A DNA stretch of 25,473 nt from Bacillota bacterium (lineage in GTDB: Bacteria; Bacillota; Clostridia; Lachnospirales; Anaerotignaceae), in the NCBI GenBank assembly GCA_019422105.1, contig JAHZDZ010000023.1, forward strand, positions 1-25,473, written 5' to 3'. Under the pieces are notes generated by a model. It was not told the origin of the DNA and did no database searches. It was given only the letters and a program-made list of their open reading frames with translations. Positions within the stretch are counted from its first letter, which is position 1; each line of letters begins with the position of its first letter. Position numbers and translations under genes: made by a program. Positions 15,779 through 22,336 of the stretch are shown in pieces.

Positions 15779-16243
15779 ATGAAGGAAATTGAGATCTATA
15801 CAGACGGCGCCTGCTCCGGCAACCCGGGACCGGGCGGCTATGGTGTTGTATTATTATACAATGGAAAAAGAAGGGAGCTTTCGGAGGGCTTTCGCCTGAC
15901 GACAAATAACCGAATGGAGGTGCTTGCGGTTATTAAGGGCCTTGAGGCATTAAAAGAACCGTGCAGGGTAACGCTCTACAGCGATTCCAAATATGTGGTG
16001 GACGCCATTGAAAAGGGCTGGGCCAGAAAATGGCAGAGCAATAACTGGTACCGCACCAAGAACGAAAAAGCGTCCAATATAGACTTATGGGAGAGGCTTT
16101 TGCCTCTGCTTGAAAGGCATGAGGTTCATTTTGTGTGGGTGAAGGGCCATGCCTCCAATGTGGAAAATAACCGCTGCGATGAGCTGGGAAGAGCGGCTAT
16201 TGCCTCGGGCACGCTCCTGGAGGATAAAAATGGCAGGGACTAG
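15779..16243 (+). CDS. rnhA: Ribonuclease HI
   Basis: A 154-residue type I RNase H that cleaves RNA in RNA-DNA hybrids. The carboxylate site is complete: IYTDGACSGNPGPGGYG (Asp at residue 8), TTNNRMEVLAV (Glu about 46), LYSDSKYVVDAI (Asp about 69) and NRCDELGRAA (Asp about 133). KGWARKWQSNNWYRTKN is the basic substrate-binding handle found in the E. coli-type enzyme. It starts 2 nt after ispD with AGGACAGGTG upstream. No clear terminator follows before the cold-shock gene. Confidence 0.96.
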   Translation: MKEIEIYTDGACSGNPGPGGYGVVLLYNGKRRELSEGFRLTTNNRMEVLAVIKGLEALKEPCRVTLYSDSKYVVDAIEKGWARKWQSNNWYRTKNEKASNIDLWERLLPLLERHEVHFVWVKGHASNVENNRCDELGRAAIASGTLLEDKNGRD

Positions 16244-16389
16244 AAAACGCACAAAGACTTTCTGTATAATTATGAGGTTATTTGTCTAAAATAGACAGTT
16301 TTATACTTTGCGAAACTTTATATGATGTTAATGTTGACTCATGAAAGAGGAAAAATCAGGAAAAAGATTTTGCGATTTGAAAAAATAAG

Positions 16390-16418
16390 TTGACTTATAT
16401 TGTTAATTGTGTTATGAT
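16390..16418 (+). promoter_or_regulatory. Promoter of the cold-shock gene
   Basis: TTGACT (16390-16395), 17 bp, TATGAT (16413-16418). It gives a short leader of about 42 nt, too short for the long thermosensing leader of E. coli cspA. Confidence 0.75.
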
Positions 16419-16466
16419 TCTTACTGTTACAGATTATTATTTTTTTTTTAAGTAGGAGGATTTAAC

Positions 16467-16667
16467 ATGAAAAAAGGTACAGTAAAATGGTTTAACGCAG
16501 AAAAAGGTTTTGGTTTTATTTCCGTTCCAGGCGAAGACGACGTATTCGTACACTTCTCTGCTATCCAGGCTGATGGCTACAAAACTCTGGAAGAGGGACA
16601 GGAAGTAGAATTTGAAGTTGTTCAGGGCGCTAAAGGACCTCAGGCAGCTAACGTAACACGTGCTTAA
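16467..16667 (+). CDS. csp: Cold-shock protein (CspA family)
   Basis: A 66-residue single OB-fold nucleic-acid chaperone. RNP1 is KGFGFI (about residues 13-18) and RNP2 is VFVHF (about 26-30); MKKGTVKWFNAEKGFGFISV is the family's usual beginning. The ribosome binding site GTAGGAGG is strong. Codon use looks more biased to highly expressed codons than the neighbours (frequent GCT, GAA and GTA). It has its own promoter and terminator, so it is a single-gene unit. Confidence 0.97.
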   Translation: MKKGTVKWFNAEKGFGFISVPGEDDVFVHFSAIQADGYKTLEEGQEVEFEVVQGAKGPQAANVTRA

Positions 16668-16736
16668 TCTTTTTGATATAGTTTGTTAATGCGTTAAAGC
16701 ATTTAGAAATATATATAATTGGTTAGAGCAACAAAC

Positions 16737-16769
16737 GCCTTTCATATCATATGAAAGGCTTTTTATTTT
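16737..16769 (+). terminator. Intrinsic terminator of csp
   Basis: GCCTTTCAT (16737-16745) pairs with ATGAAAGGC (16751-16759), followed by TTTTTATTTT. Confidence 0.9.
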
Positions 16770-16884
16770 GTAAAAGGAAAGCGTTGCCCGGTGCGGGTGC
16801 TGTTACTGTATGTTTTTGGGGAAAAATGTAAAAAAATTACTAAAAAAAAGAATGATACACAAAAAAGTATAGGTTAAATGTAAA

Positions 16885-16913
16885 TTGATAATATACTATA
16901 GATATGATAAAAT
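16885..16913 (+). promoter_or_regulatory. Promoter of typA
   Basis: TTGATA (16885-16890), 17 bp, TAAAAT (16908-16913), 42 bp before the ATG. Confidence 0.7.
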
Positions 16914-16954
16914 ACTTTAGGTTATTTAAATTTGATGATAGGGAGTAATACTAA

Positions 16955-18787
16955 ATGAAACAAAAAAGAGAAGACATTCGAAATATAGCAATTATCGCCC
17001 ATGTAGACCATGGCAAGACTACCCTTGTGGACCAGCTCTTAAGACAGAGCGGAACCTTCCGTCAAAACCAGGTGGTACTAGAAAGGGTTATGGACTCCGG
17101 CGATATTGAGAGGGAACGTGGTATTACGATACTGTCAAAAAATACTGCAGTCCATTATGAGGATATTAAAATCAATATTATAGATACGCCGGGACATGCC
17201 GACTTCGGCGGAGAGGTTGAGCGGGTGCTTAAGATGGTAAATGGCGTTGTGCTTGTGGTTGACGCCTTTGAAGGGCCTATGCCGCAGACAAAGTTTGTGC
17301 TGAGAAAAGCTCTTGAACTGGATCTTCCCGTTGTTGTGTGCGTCAATAAAGTGGACAGGCCGGAGGCGAGGCCGGACGCTGTTGTGGACGAATGCCTTGA
17401 GCTTTTTATGGAGCTTGACGCCAACGATTCCCAGCTGGATTCCCCCTTTGTGTTCGCCTCCGCGAGAGCGGGCACGGCGTCTTTGTCCTCTGACAGACAG
17501 GACGAGGATATGAGGGCTCTCTTTGAGACCATCATTAATCATATTCCGGCGCCTGAGGGAGATCAGGAGGCACCGTTGCAGGCGCTGATTTCCACCATTG
17601 ACCACAGCGAGTATGTGGGCAGAATCGGTATCGGTAAAATAGAAAACGGAATCATCCATGTCAACGACGAGGTTGTTGTTTTGAACATACACAATCCGGA
17701 ATCCAGCAAGAAGGTCAGAATCAGCAAGCTTTTTGTGTATGAGGGCCTTGAGAGGGTTGACGTGAGGGAGGCCACCTACGGCGATATTGTGGCACTTTCC
17801 GGCATTGAGGACATTATGATAGGAGATACCATCTGTTCCCCCGAAAAGCCGGAGGCGCTACCCTTTGTTAAAATATCAGAGCCTACTCTTTCCATGAATT
17901 TTTCTGTCAATGACAGCCCCTTTGCGGGAAAGGAAGGAAAATTTGTTACTTCCCGTCATTTAAGGGAAAGACTATATAAGGAGCTGAACACGGACGTCAG
18001 CCTCAGGGTGGAGGATACAGATACCACAGAGAGCTTCCGCGTTTCCGGCAGGGGAGAGCTTCACCTCTCCATACTCATTGAGACTCTTCGAAGAGAGGGC
18101 TATGAGTTCCAGGTGTCCAAGCCGGAGGTACTTTTTCATGAGGAAAACGGCAAAAAGCTTGAGCCGATTGAGTTGGTTACTATTGACGTGCCCGAGGAGT
18201 TTGTGGGAAATGTCATTGAAAAGCTTGGCAGCAGAAAAGGTGAAATGACGGATATGTATCCCTCAAACGGCGGCTATACCAGAATAGAGTTTTTGATTCC
18301 CGCCAGGGGACTTATCGGCTACAGGAATGAATTTATGACGGATACCAAGGGCAACGGCATACTCAACTCCGTATTTGATTCCTTCCAGCCCTACAAGGGG
18401 GATATTCCCAAGCGTTCCCAGGGATCCCTTGTCGCCTTTGAGGACGGGGAATCCATTACCTACGGTCTTTACAATGCGCAGGAGCGCGGCGATTTGTTTA
18501 TCGGTGCGGGACTTAAGGTTTACTGCGGCATGATTGTTGGACGCAATGCCAGAGCGGAGGATATGGACATCAACGTCTGCAAGAAAAAACAGCTGACAAA
18601 TACCCGTGCCTCCGGATCGGATGATTCCCTTAAGCTGACACCTCCCATCAATATGTCACTGGAACAGTGTCTGGAGTTTATCTCTGACGACGAGTTGGTG
18701 GAGGTTACGCCAAAGAGTCTCAGAATGCGCAAGAAGATTCTCGATCCGGCACTGAGGCGCAAGGCGAGGATACATGGAACAAATTAA
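16955..18787 (+). CDS. typA: Translational GTPase TypA/BipA
   Basis: A 610-residue ribosome-binding GTPase used in 50S assembly and stress or cold growth. The G motifs are complete: AHVDHGKTT (15-23), RERGITI (about 53-59), DTPGHAD (about 76-82), NKVD (about 130-133) and SAR (about 168). EF-G-like domains II, III and V follow, then the BipA-specific C-terminal domain with SRKGEMTDM, ARGLIGYRNEFMTDTKG, NAQERGDLFIGAG and VCKKKQLTNTRASGSDD. Length matches the family. GGGAG precedes the start. Its position after csp fits a low-temperature role, but the two have separate promoters. Confidence 0.97.
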   Translation: MKQKREDIRNIAIIAHVDHGKTTLVDQLLRQSGTFRQNQVVLERVMDSGDIERERGITILSKNTAVHYEDIKINIIDTPGHADFGGEVERVLKMVNGVVLVVDAFEGPMPQTKFVLRKALELDLPVVVCVNKVDRPEARPDAVVDECLELFMELDANDSQLDSPFVFASARAGTASLSSDRQDEDMRALFETIINHIPAPEGDQEAPLQALISTIDHSEYVGRIGIGKIENGIIHVNDEVVVLNIHNPESSKKVRISKLFVYEGLERVDVREATYGDIVALSGIEDIMIGDTICSPEKPEALPFVKISEPTLSMNFSVNDSPFAGKEGKFVTSRHLRERLYKELNTDVSLRVEDTDTTESFRVSGRGELHLSILIETLRREGYEFQVSKPEVLFHEENGKKLEPIELVTIDVPEEFVGNVIEKLGSRKGEMTDMYPSNGGYTRIEFLIPARGLIGYRNEFMTDTKGNGILNSVFDSFQPYKGDIPKRSQGSLVAFEDGESITYGLYNAQERGDLFIGAGLKVYCGMIVGRNARAEDMDINVCKKKQLTNTRASGSDDSLKLTPPINMSLEQCLEFISDDELVEVTPKSLRMRKKILDPALRRKARIHGTN

Positions 18788-18814
18788 GAAAAAGAAGCAA
18801 TAGAAATATTTTGC

Positions 18815-18846
18815 AAGGCGGTCGAATTCATTTGCCCGCCTTTCCT
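18815..18846 (+). terminator. Possible weak terminator of typA
   Basis: AAGGCGG (18815-18821) pairs with CCGCCTT (18836-18842) over a 14-nt loop, followed by TCCTT. The poor T-run and large loop suggest partial read-through into the flippase gene. Confidence 0.4.
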
Positions 18847-18885
18847 TATAAAAGCATTTTCTGATAAAAATATAAGAGGTGTGAT

Positions 18886-20517
18886 ATGGGAAATAAGAAA
18901 AAGGGCGGTTTATTTTTGAAGCAGGCGGCTATACTGGCGGCTGCCGGCCTGTTGGCCAGATTCCTTGGCTTTTTGTACAGGCCGGCGCTTACAAGCCTCA
19001 TAGGAGACGAGGGCAACGCCATCTATTCAGCGGGGTATTATATCTATACCTTTTTGCTGATACTGTCCTCTGCCGGACTTCCCGCCGCCATTTCCAGAAT
19101 GGTTTCCGAGCGTATCGCCATTAAGGAATACCGCAATGCCCATAAGGTATTTACGGTGTCGCTGCTGGTTTCCTCGGTTTTGGGCCTTGTGAGCATGGTG
19201 GTGCTGTTTTTGTTTGCCAAACCAATCGCGGAGATGGTGGAATCGCCTGAGAGCTATTACTCCCTTTTGACCCTGGCGCCGACGCTTTTTATCGTGGCGG
19301 TTATGTCGGCCTACAGGGGGTATTTCCAGGGTATGAATACCATGGTGCCCACAGCTGTATCCCAGGTTATTGAGCAAATATTCAACGCCTTTTTCAGCGT
19401 TTATCTGGCGTGGGTGTTTATTAAGCAGGGAGTCGCCATGGGCGCGGCGGGAGGTACTGCCGGAACGGGTATCGGTGCTCTTGCAGGGCTTGTGATTGTT
19501 ATTTTTTCCTATATGATGATACGGCCAACTCTTTTAAAGAGGATGCGGAAGGAAGGAAACAACCATTATGCGGAGAGCAGCGGGGAGATTACGAAAATAC
19601 TTCTTGGTACTGCCATTCCCATCATTATCGGTACAGCGGTTTTTAGTATTACAAACCTCATAGACATGAAAATGGTTATGTCGCGCCTTCTGGCCTCCGG
19701 CGCTTTTGACAGGCAGGCGGCGAAGGTATTATACGGGCAGCTTTCGGGGAAATACGTGGTTCTTACCACCCTTCCCGTTTCCATCTCTACCGCTATGGCG
19801 ACGGCTGCCATACCAAGCATCGCCGCGTCCGTCAAGCTAAAGGAGAAGGAAAACGTCAAACGGAAGATGAATCTGTCAATCCGTCTGGCTATGATTATTT
19901 CCATACCCGCTGCGGTGGGTATTGGCGTTTTGGGGGATCAGATACTGCTCTTGCTGTTCCCGGACTATCCCGCAGGCGGTATACTGCTGAAGGTTGGGGC
20001 GGTGTCCATTGTTTTTCTGGCTCTGTGCCAGATAGTGACCGGCATGCTTCAGGGGATAGGAAAGGTGTCCGTTCCCGTTATCGGCGCGCTGTTTGGCGCT
20101 GTGACGAAGATTATACTGAATTATGTGCTCATATCAAATCCTAAGATTAATGTTGTAGGCGCGGTCATATCCACGACAGGGTGCTATCTGGTGGCGTCTG
20201 TTGTCAATATGGTAATGCTGAGCAAATATACACGAGTGAAGCCGGATATTATGGGAGCTTTGGTGAAGCCTGCCTTTGCGTCGGCACTGATGGGAGTTGG
20301 GTGCTACAGCGCCTATCATCTGATTTATCTGGCGCTTCCGAAGGCGGCCTCAGGAGGGCTTAAAAATACCATAGCGACTCTTTTGGCGATTGTCATCAGC
20401 ATGGCGCTGTACGGCATTATACTTCTGCTGATTAAGGGACTGACGGAAGAGGAAATCAAAATGTTTCCGGCAGGAGGCAAGATGTTGGTTTATCTGAAAA
20501 AATACAATTTTATATAA
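18886..20517 (+). CDS. MurJ/SpoVB-type lipid flippase (polysaccharide biosynthesis protein)
   Basis: A 543-residue integral membrane protein with about 14 hydrophobic segments, of the MOP (MATE-like) superfamily. The N-terminus (FLKQAAILAAAGLLARFLGF, then LYRPALTSLIGDEGNAIYS) and the segment SSAGLPAAISRMVSE with YRGYFQGMNTMVPTAVSQVI are characteristic of the SpoVB/YtgP branch. These proteins flip lipid-linked cell-wall precursors; YtgP acts as MurJ in growth and SpoVB in spore cortex formation. Sequence alone does not separate the two, though the BofC-like gene downstream hints at sporulation. GAGGTGTGAT sits directly before the ATG. Confidence 0.9.
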   Translation: MGNKKKGGLFLKQAAILAAAGLLARFLGFLYRPALTSLIGDEGNAIYSAGYYIYTFLLILSSAGLPAAISRMVSERIAIKEYRNAHKVFTVSLLVSSVLGLVSMVVLFLFAKPIAEMVESPESYYSLLTLAPTLFIVAVMSAYRGYFQGMNTMVPTAVSQVIEQIFNAFFSVYLAWVFIKQGVAMGAAGGTAGTGIGALAGLVIVIFSYMMIRPTLLKRMRKEGNNHYAESSGEITKILLGTAIPIIIGTAVFSITNLIDMKMVMSRLLASGAFDRQAAKVLYGQLSGKYVVLTTLPVSISTAMATAAIPSIAASVKLKEKENVKRKMNLSIRLAMIISIPAAVGIGVLGDQILLLLFPDYPAGGILLKVGAVSIVFLALCQIVTGMLQGIGKVSVPVIGALFGAVTKIILNYVLISNPKINVVGAVISTTGCYLVASVVNMVMLSKYTRVKPDIMGALVKPAFASALMGVGCYSAYHLIYLALPKAASGGLKNTIATLLAIVISMALYGIILLLIKGLTEEEIKMFPAGGKMLVYLKKYNFI

Positions 20518-20630
20518 TCCCTTCCCTCTGTCCAAACAGTGTGCAAAGGTATAACTTATGGAATTTCTGGCAAAGCTAGCAGTATCCATAGTTATCCATG
20601 CGGAAAACTGGAGGATAGGAGGGATTTTTT

Positions 20631-21260
20631 TTGAGCAAAAGATATGTGTTGTGGACGGCCTGCCTGTGCGTGTGCAGTACGGCAATTGGCTATACTGCTG
20701 TGAGAAGGCATTTTGACAATGCAAACGGCATTGTGGAGCAGAAATTAATTGAGGATGAAAGCATAGAGAATACGCCTGAAGAAAAGGAAGCGGAGAAACA
20801 GCAGGAGGAAGAGCCTCAAAGCAGTATGACGGAGGAGGCCAAAACGGTTTCCTCAGAGCAGAGGATAAACCCCTCCACAAAAATAGTGTATCAGTATTAC
20901 TACCCCGAAAGGGAAGTCACGGAAGAACAGGTGGATTCGCCGCCCTATTTCCTTTTGGATATGACGCTAAGTGATATGGTAAAATATTATGACAACTGGA
21001 CCATTGTATCCTTTTCGGATAAAGAGGTTGTCATGAAAAAGACCATTTACGAGAAGGACGAGCAGCGCTATATTATAGGGGAGAAGGATGGCTATATTGC
21101 AGTTTACTATGAAAAAGAGGTCAACGGATCGGATATTTATGAGATTACGGATACCCCCCTTGCATCCCTGTCACATGCGGAGCAGGTCAGAATCAATGAC
21201 GGCATACCTGTACAGGGAGAGGAAAACCTTGCCCGGGTGCTGGAGGATTACAGCAGCTGA
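20631..21260 (+). CDS. BofC-like membrane-anchored protein
   Basis: A 209-residue protein starting at TTG 20631, set by AGGAGGG (20617-20623) seven bases upstream. A short N-terminal hydrophobic segment (YVLWTACLCVCSTAIGYTAV) anchors it. A Glu/Gln-rich disordered linker follows (about residues 35-80). The C-terminal domain reads YIIGEKDGYIAVYYEKE, then ITDTPLASLSHAEQVRINDG and ENLARVLEDYSS. The latter matches the BofC C-terminal domain pattern seen in many clostridial proteins. BofC in Bacillus restrains SpoIVB signalling to pro-sigma-K; most clostridial homologues are uncharacterised. It lies 113 nt after the flippase gene. Confidence 0.75.
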   Translation: MSKRYVLWTACLCVCSTAIGYTAVRRHFDNANGIVEQKLIEDESIENTPEEKEAEKQQEEEPQSSMTEEAKTVSSEQRINPSTKIVYQYYYPEREVTEEQVDSPPYFLLDMTLSDMVKYYDNWTIVSFSDKEVVMKKTIYEKDEQRYIIGEKDGYIAVYYEKEVNGSDIYEITDTPLASLSHAEQVRINDGIPVQGEENLARVLEDYSS

Positions 21261-21419
21261 GCGTGTATGGGAAAGCTGTTTCTGAATTTTGTAAGTCTGA
21301 CAGCTGTCCGTATAAATATACACAAATAAAATATAATTTTTTTAACCCCTTTTTTCCTTGATTTTTGGGCTTCGAGGGCAGTTTTGAATTGCGAATGTTA
21401 AAAAATTTTCAGATTTCTA
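21261..21419. other. AT-rich spacer upstream of sRNA A
   Basis: No gene seen. From about 21397 to 21418 it carries an AT-rich block shared with the same position upstream of sRNA B (about 21869-21890). Confidence 0.4.
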
Positions 21420-21448
21420 TAGACAAATAAAGAAAAGGGTGCTATAAT
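21420..21448 (+). promoter_or_regulatory. Promoter of sRNA A
   Basis: TAGACA (21420-21425), 17 bp, TATAAT (21443-21448). The same arrangement and GTGCTATA context occur at sRNA B. Confidence 0.8.
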
Positions 21449-21454
21449 TAAAAG

Positions 21455-21563
21455 CGTGAAAACTCCCCAATATTTTCGCAAAGTAGCTAATTTAGCTACA
21501 ATCCCAATAAGAAATACCTTCTCTTTGTGGAAAAAGACAGTCAATCGGCAGACTGTCTTTTTT
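21455..21563 (+). ncRNA. Small RNA A (first of two paralogues)
   Basis: Predicted transcript of about 109 nt; its start is inferred 7 nt after TATAAT. Elements in order are an unpaired C-rich block TCCCCAATATTTTC (21464-21477), a hairpin GTAGCTA/TAGCTAC (21483-21499), a second block AAATACCTTCTCTTTG (21512-21527), and a terminator. Both blocks are identical in sRNA B. There is no credible reading frame. CUCCCC and CCUUCUC could pair with Shine-Dalgarno sequences, as in C-rich Firmicute sRNAs such as RsaE/RoxS; that is an analogy, not a homology claim. Confidence 0.75.
21531..21563 (+). terminator. Terminator of sRNA A
   Basis: AAAAAGACAGTC (21531-21542) pairs with GACTGTCTTTTT (21551-21562), loop AATCGGCA. 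The stem sequence differs from that of sRNA B but pairing is kept. Confidence 0.88.
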
Positions 21564-21891
21564 CGTGGGTAAAAAAAGAAAATTTGACTGTTAAAACTTA
21601 AATAAGCTTGTATTTCGTTTTGTATGCCGATGTAAAGCGTTTGTGCGCCGTACAGAGGGGGAGGCTGAGAGGCTGGGGACGAAAAGAGTCGGCGGCTTTG
21701 AGGAAGGATTAAAAATGAATTTTTTATCGGAAGCAATCAAAAAGAGTATAAAGGAAACAGATTGAATTAAAAATAATTCAGTCCGTTAAAATAGCTGTGC
21801 TGCGGCTGTTATTTTAGGTAGAACGAGAAAGCTTTTATCTATATTGACATATTTTGAACATAAAAATTGTTAAAAATTTTTCAAATTTCTC
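21564..21891. other. Spacer between the two sRNA genes
   Basis: About 330 bp. It holds the possible 16-codon frame at 21715-21765 and an imperfect AT hairpin (AAAATAGC 21788-21795 with GTTATTTT 21808-21815). Nothing else is supportable. It ends in the AT block shared by both sRNA promoters. Confidence 0.35.
21715..21765 (+). CDS. Possible 16-residue small protein
   Basis: ATG 21715 to TGA 21763-21765 encodes MNFLSEAIKKSIKETD. GAGGAAGGA lies about 7 nt upstream at normal spacing. The peptide could form an amphipathic helix. No clear promoter is visible. It may be a chance frame; there is no comparison to support it. Confidence 0.25.
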   Translation: MNFLSEAIKKSIKETD

Positions 21892-21920
21892 TGGACAAAG
21901 AAAAGTACAAGTGCTATACT
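21892..21920 (+). promoter_or_regulatory. Promoter of sRNA B
   Basis: TGGACA (21892-21897), 17 bp, TATACT (21915-21920). Spacing is identical to sRNA A. Confidence 0.8.
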
Positions 21921-21926
21921 ATGGGT

Positions 21927-22038
21927 AGTGGAAATTCCCCAATATTTTCACAATTGTAGCTAGATGTTACAATCTCCATATAAAATACCTTCTCTTTGCG
22001 GAAAAAAGGATAGACGGTCGGTGTTCTATCCTTTTTTT
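21927..22038 (+). ncRNA. Small RNA B (second paralogue)
   Basis: Predicted transcript of about 112 nt. The same order as sRNA A: TCCCCAATATTTTC (21936-21949), a hairpin TGTAGC/GTTACA (21955-21971, one G-U pair), AAATACCTTCTCTTTG (21983-21998), then a terminator. Between the two copies the hairpin loop, the linkers and the terminator stem vary while the two C-rich blocks do not change, the pattern expected of seed regions under selection. Confidence 0.75.
22002..22038 (+). terminator. Terminator of sRNA B
   Basis: AAAAAAGGATAGA (22002-22014) pairs with TCTATCCTTTTTT (22025-22037), loop CGGTCGGTGT, T-run to 22038. Confidence 0.88.
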
Positions 22039-22110
22039 CATTGCCTGAAAATGTTATTTATTTATGCATTTTACGGAAGATAGAGGGGAAAACAGGATTG
22101 TTATTCGACT

Positions 22111-22124
22111 AATTGTTAACAATT
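22111..22124. promoter_or_regulatory. 14-bp perfect palindrome, possible operator
   Basis: AATTGTTAACAATT is a perfect dyad about 150 bp upstream of the glycosidase promoter. The size suits a dimeric regulator, but its distance from the promoter weakens the link. No gene is seen in 22039-22275. Confidence 0.3.
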
Positions 22125-22275
22125 GGAATACGGCAGGGGAAACGGAGAGCGTCTAGTTCGGTATTTTTTTCCATGCCTTGCACACCTCAATAAAAAACGG
22201 CGGAGGACTTTTCAGAAGTGAATGGCTCTGCTTCACTCAGCTATTTTTCATTGCAGGTTTTAAATCGATATTTCA

Positions 22276-22305
22276 TTGACATAATATAGAAGAAAATACT
22301 ATAAT
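22276..22305 (+). promoter_or_regulatory. Promoter of the glycosidase gene
   Basis: Perfect TTGACA (22276-22281), 18 bp, perfect TATAAT (22300-22305), about 32 bp before the ATG. A strong constitutive-looking promoter. Confidence 0.85.
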
Positions 22306-22336
22306 TTTTAGAGGTTAAAATAGTAGGAGGAGCGTT

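Noticed and set aside
17135..17692. Long antisense frames within typA
   Set aside because: Shadows of a well-supported gene, caused by its codon bias; no start signals.
21398..21736. 112-codon minus-strand frame across sRNA A
   Set aside because: It runs through the sRNA promoter and terminator, has no ribosome binding site, and the homologous sRNA B region does not keep it open.
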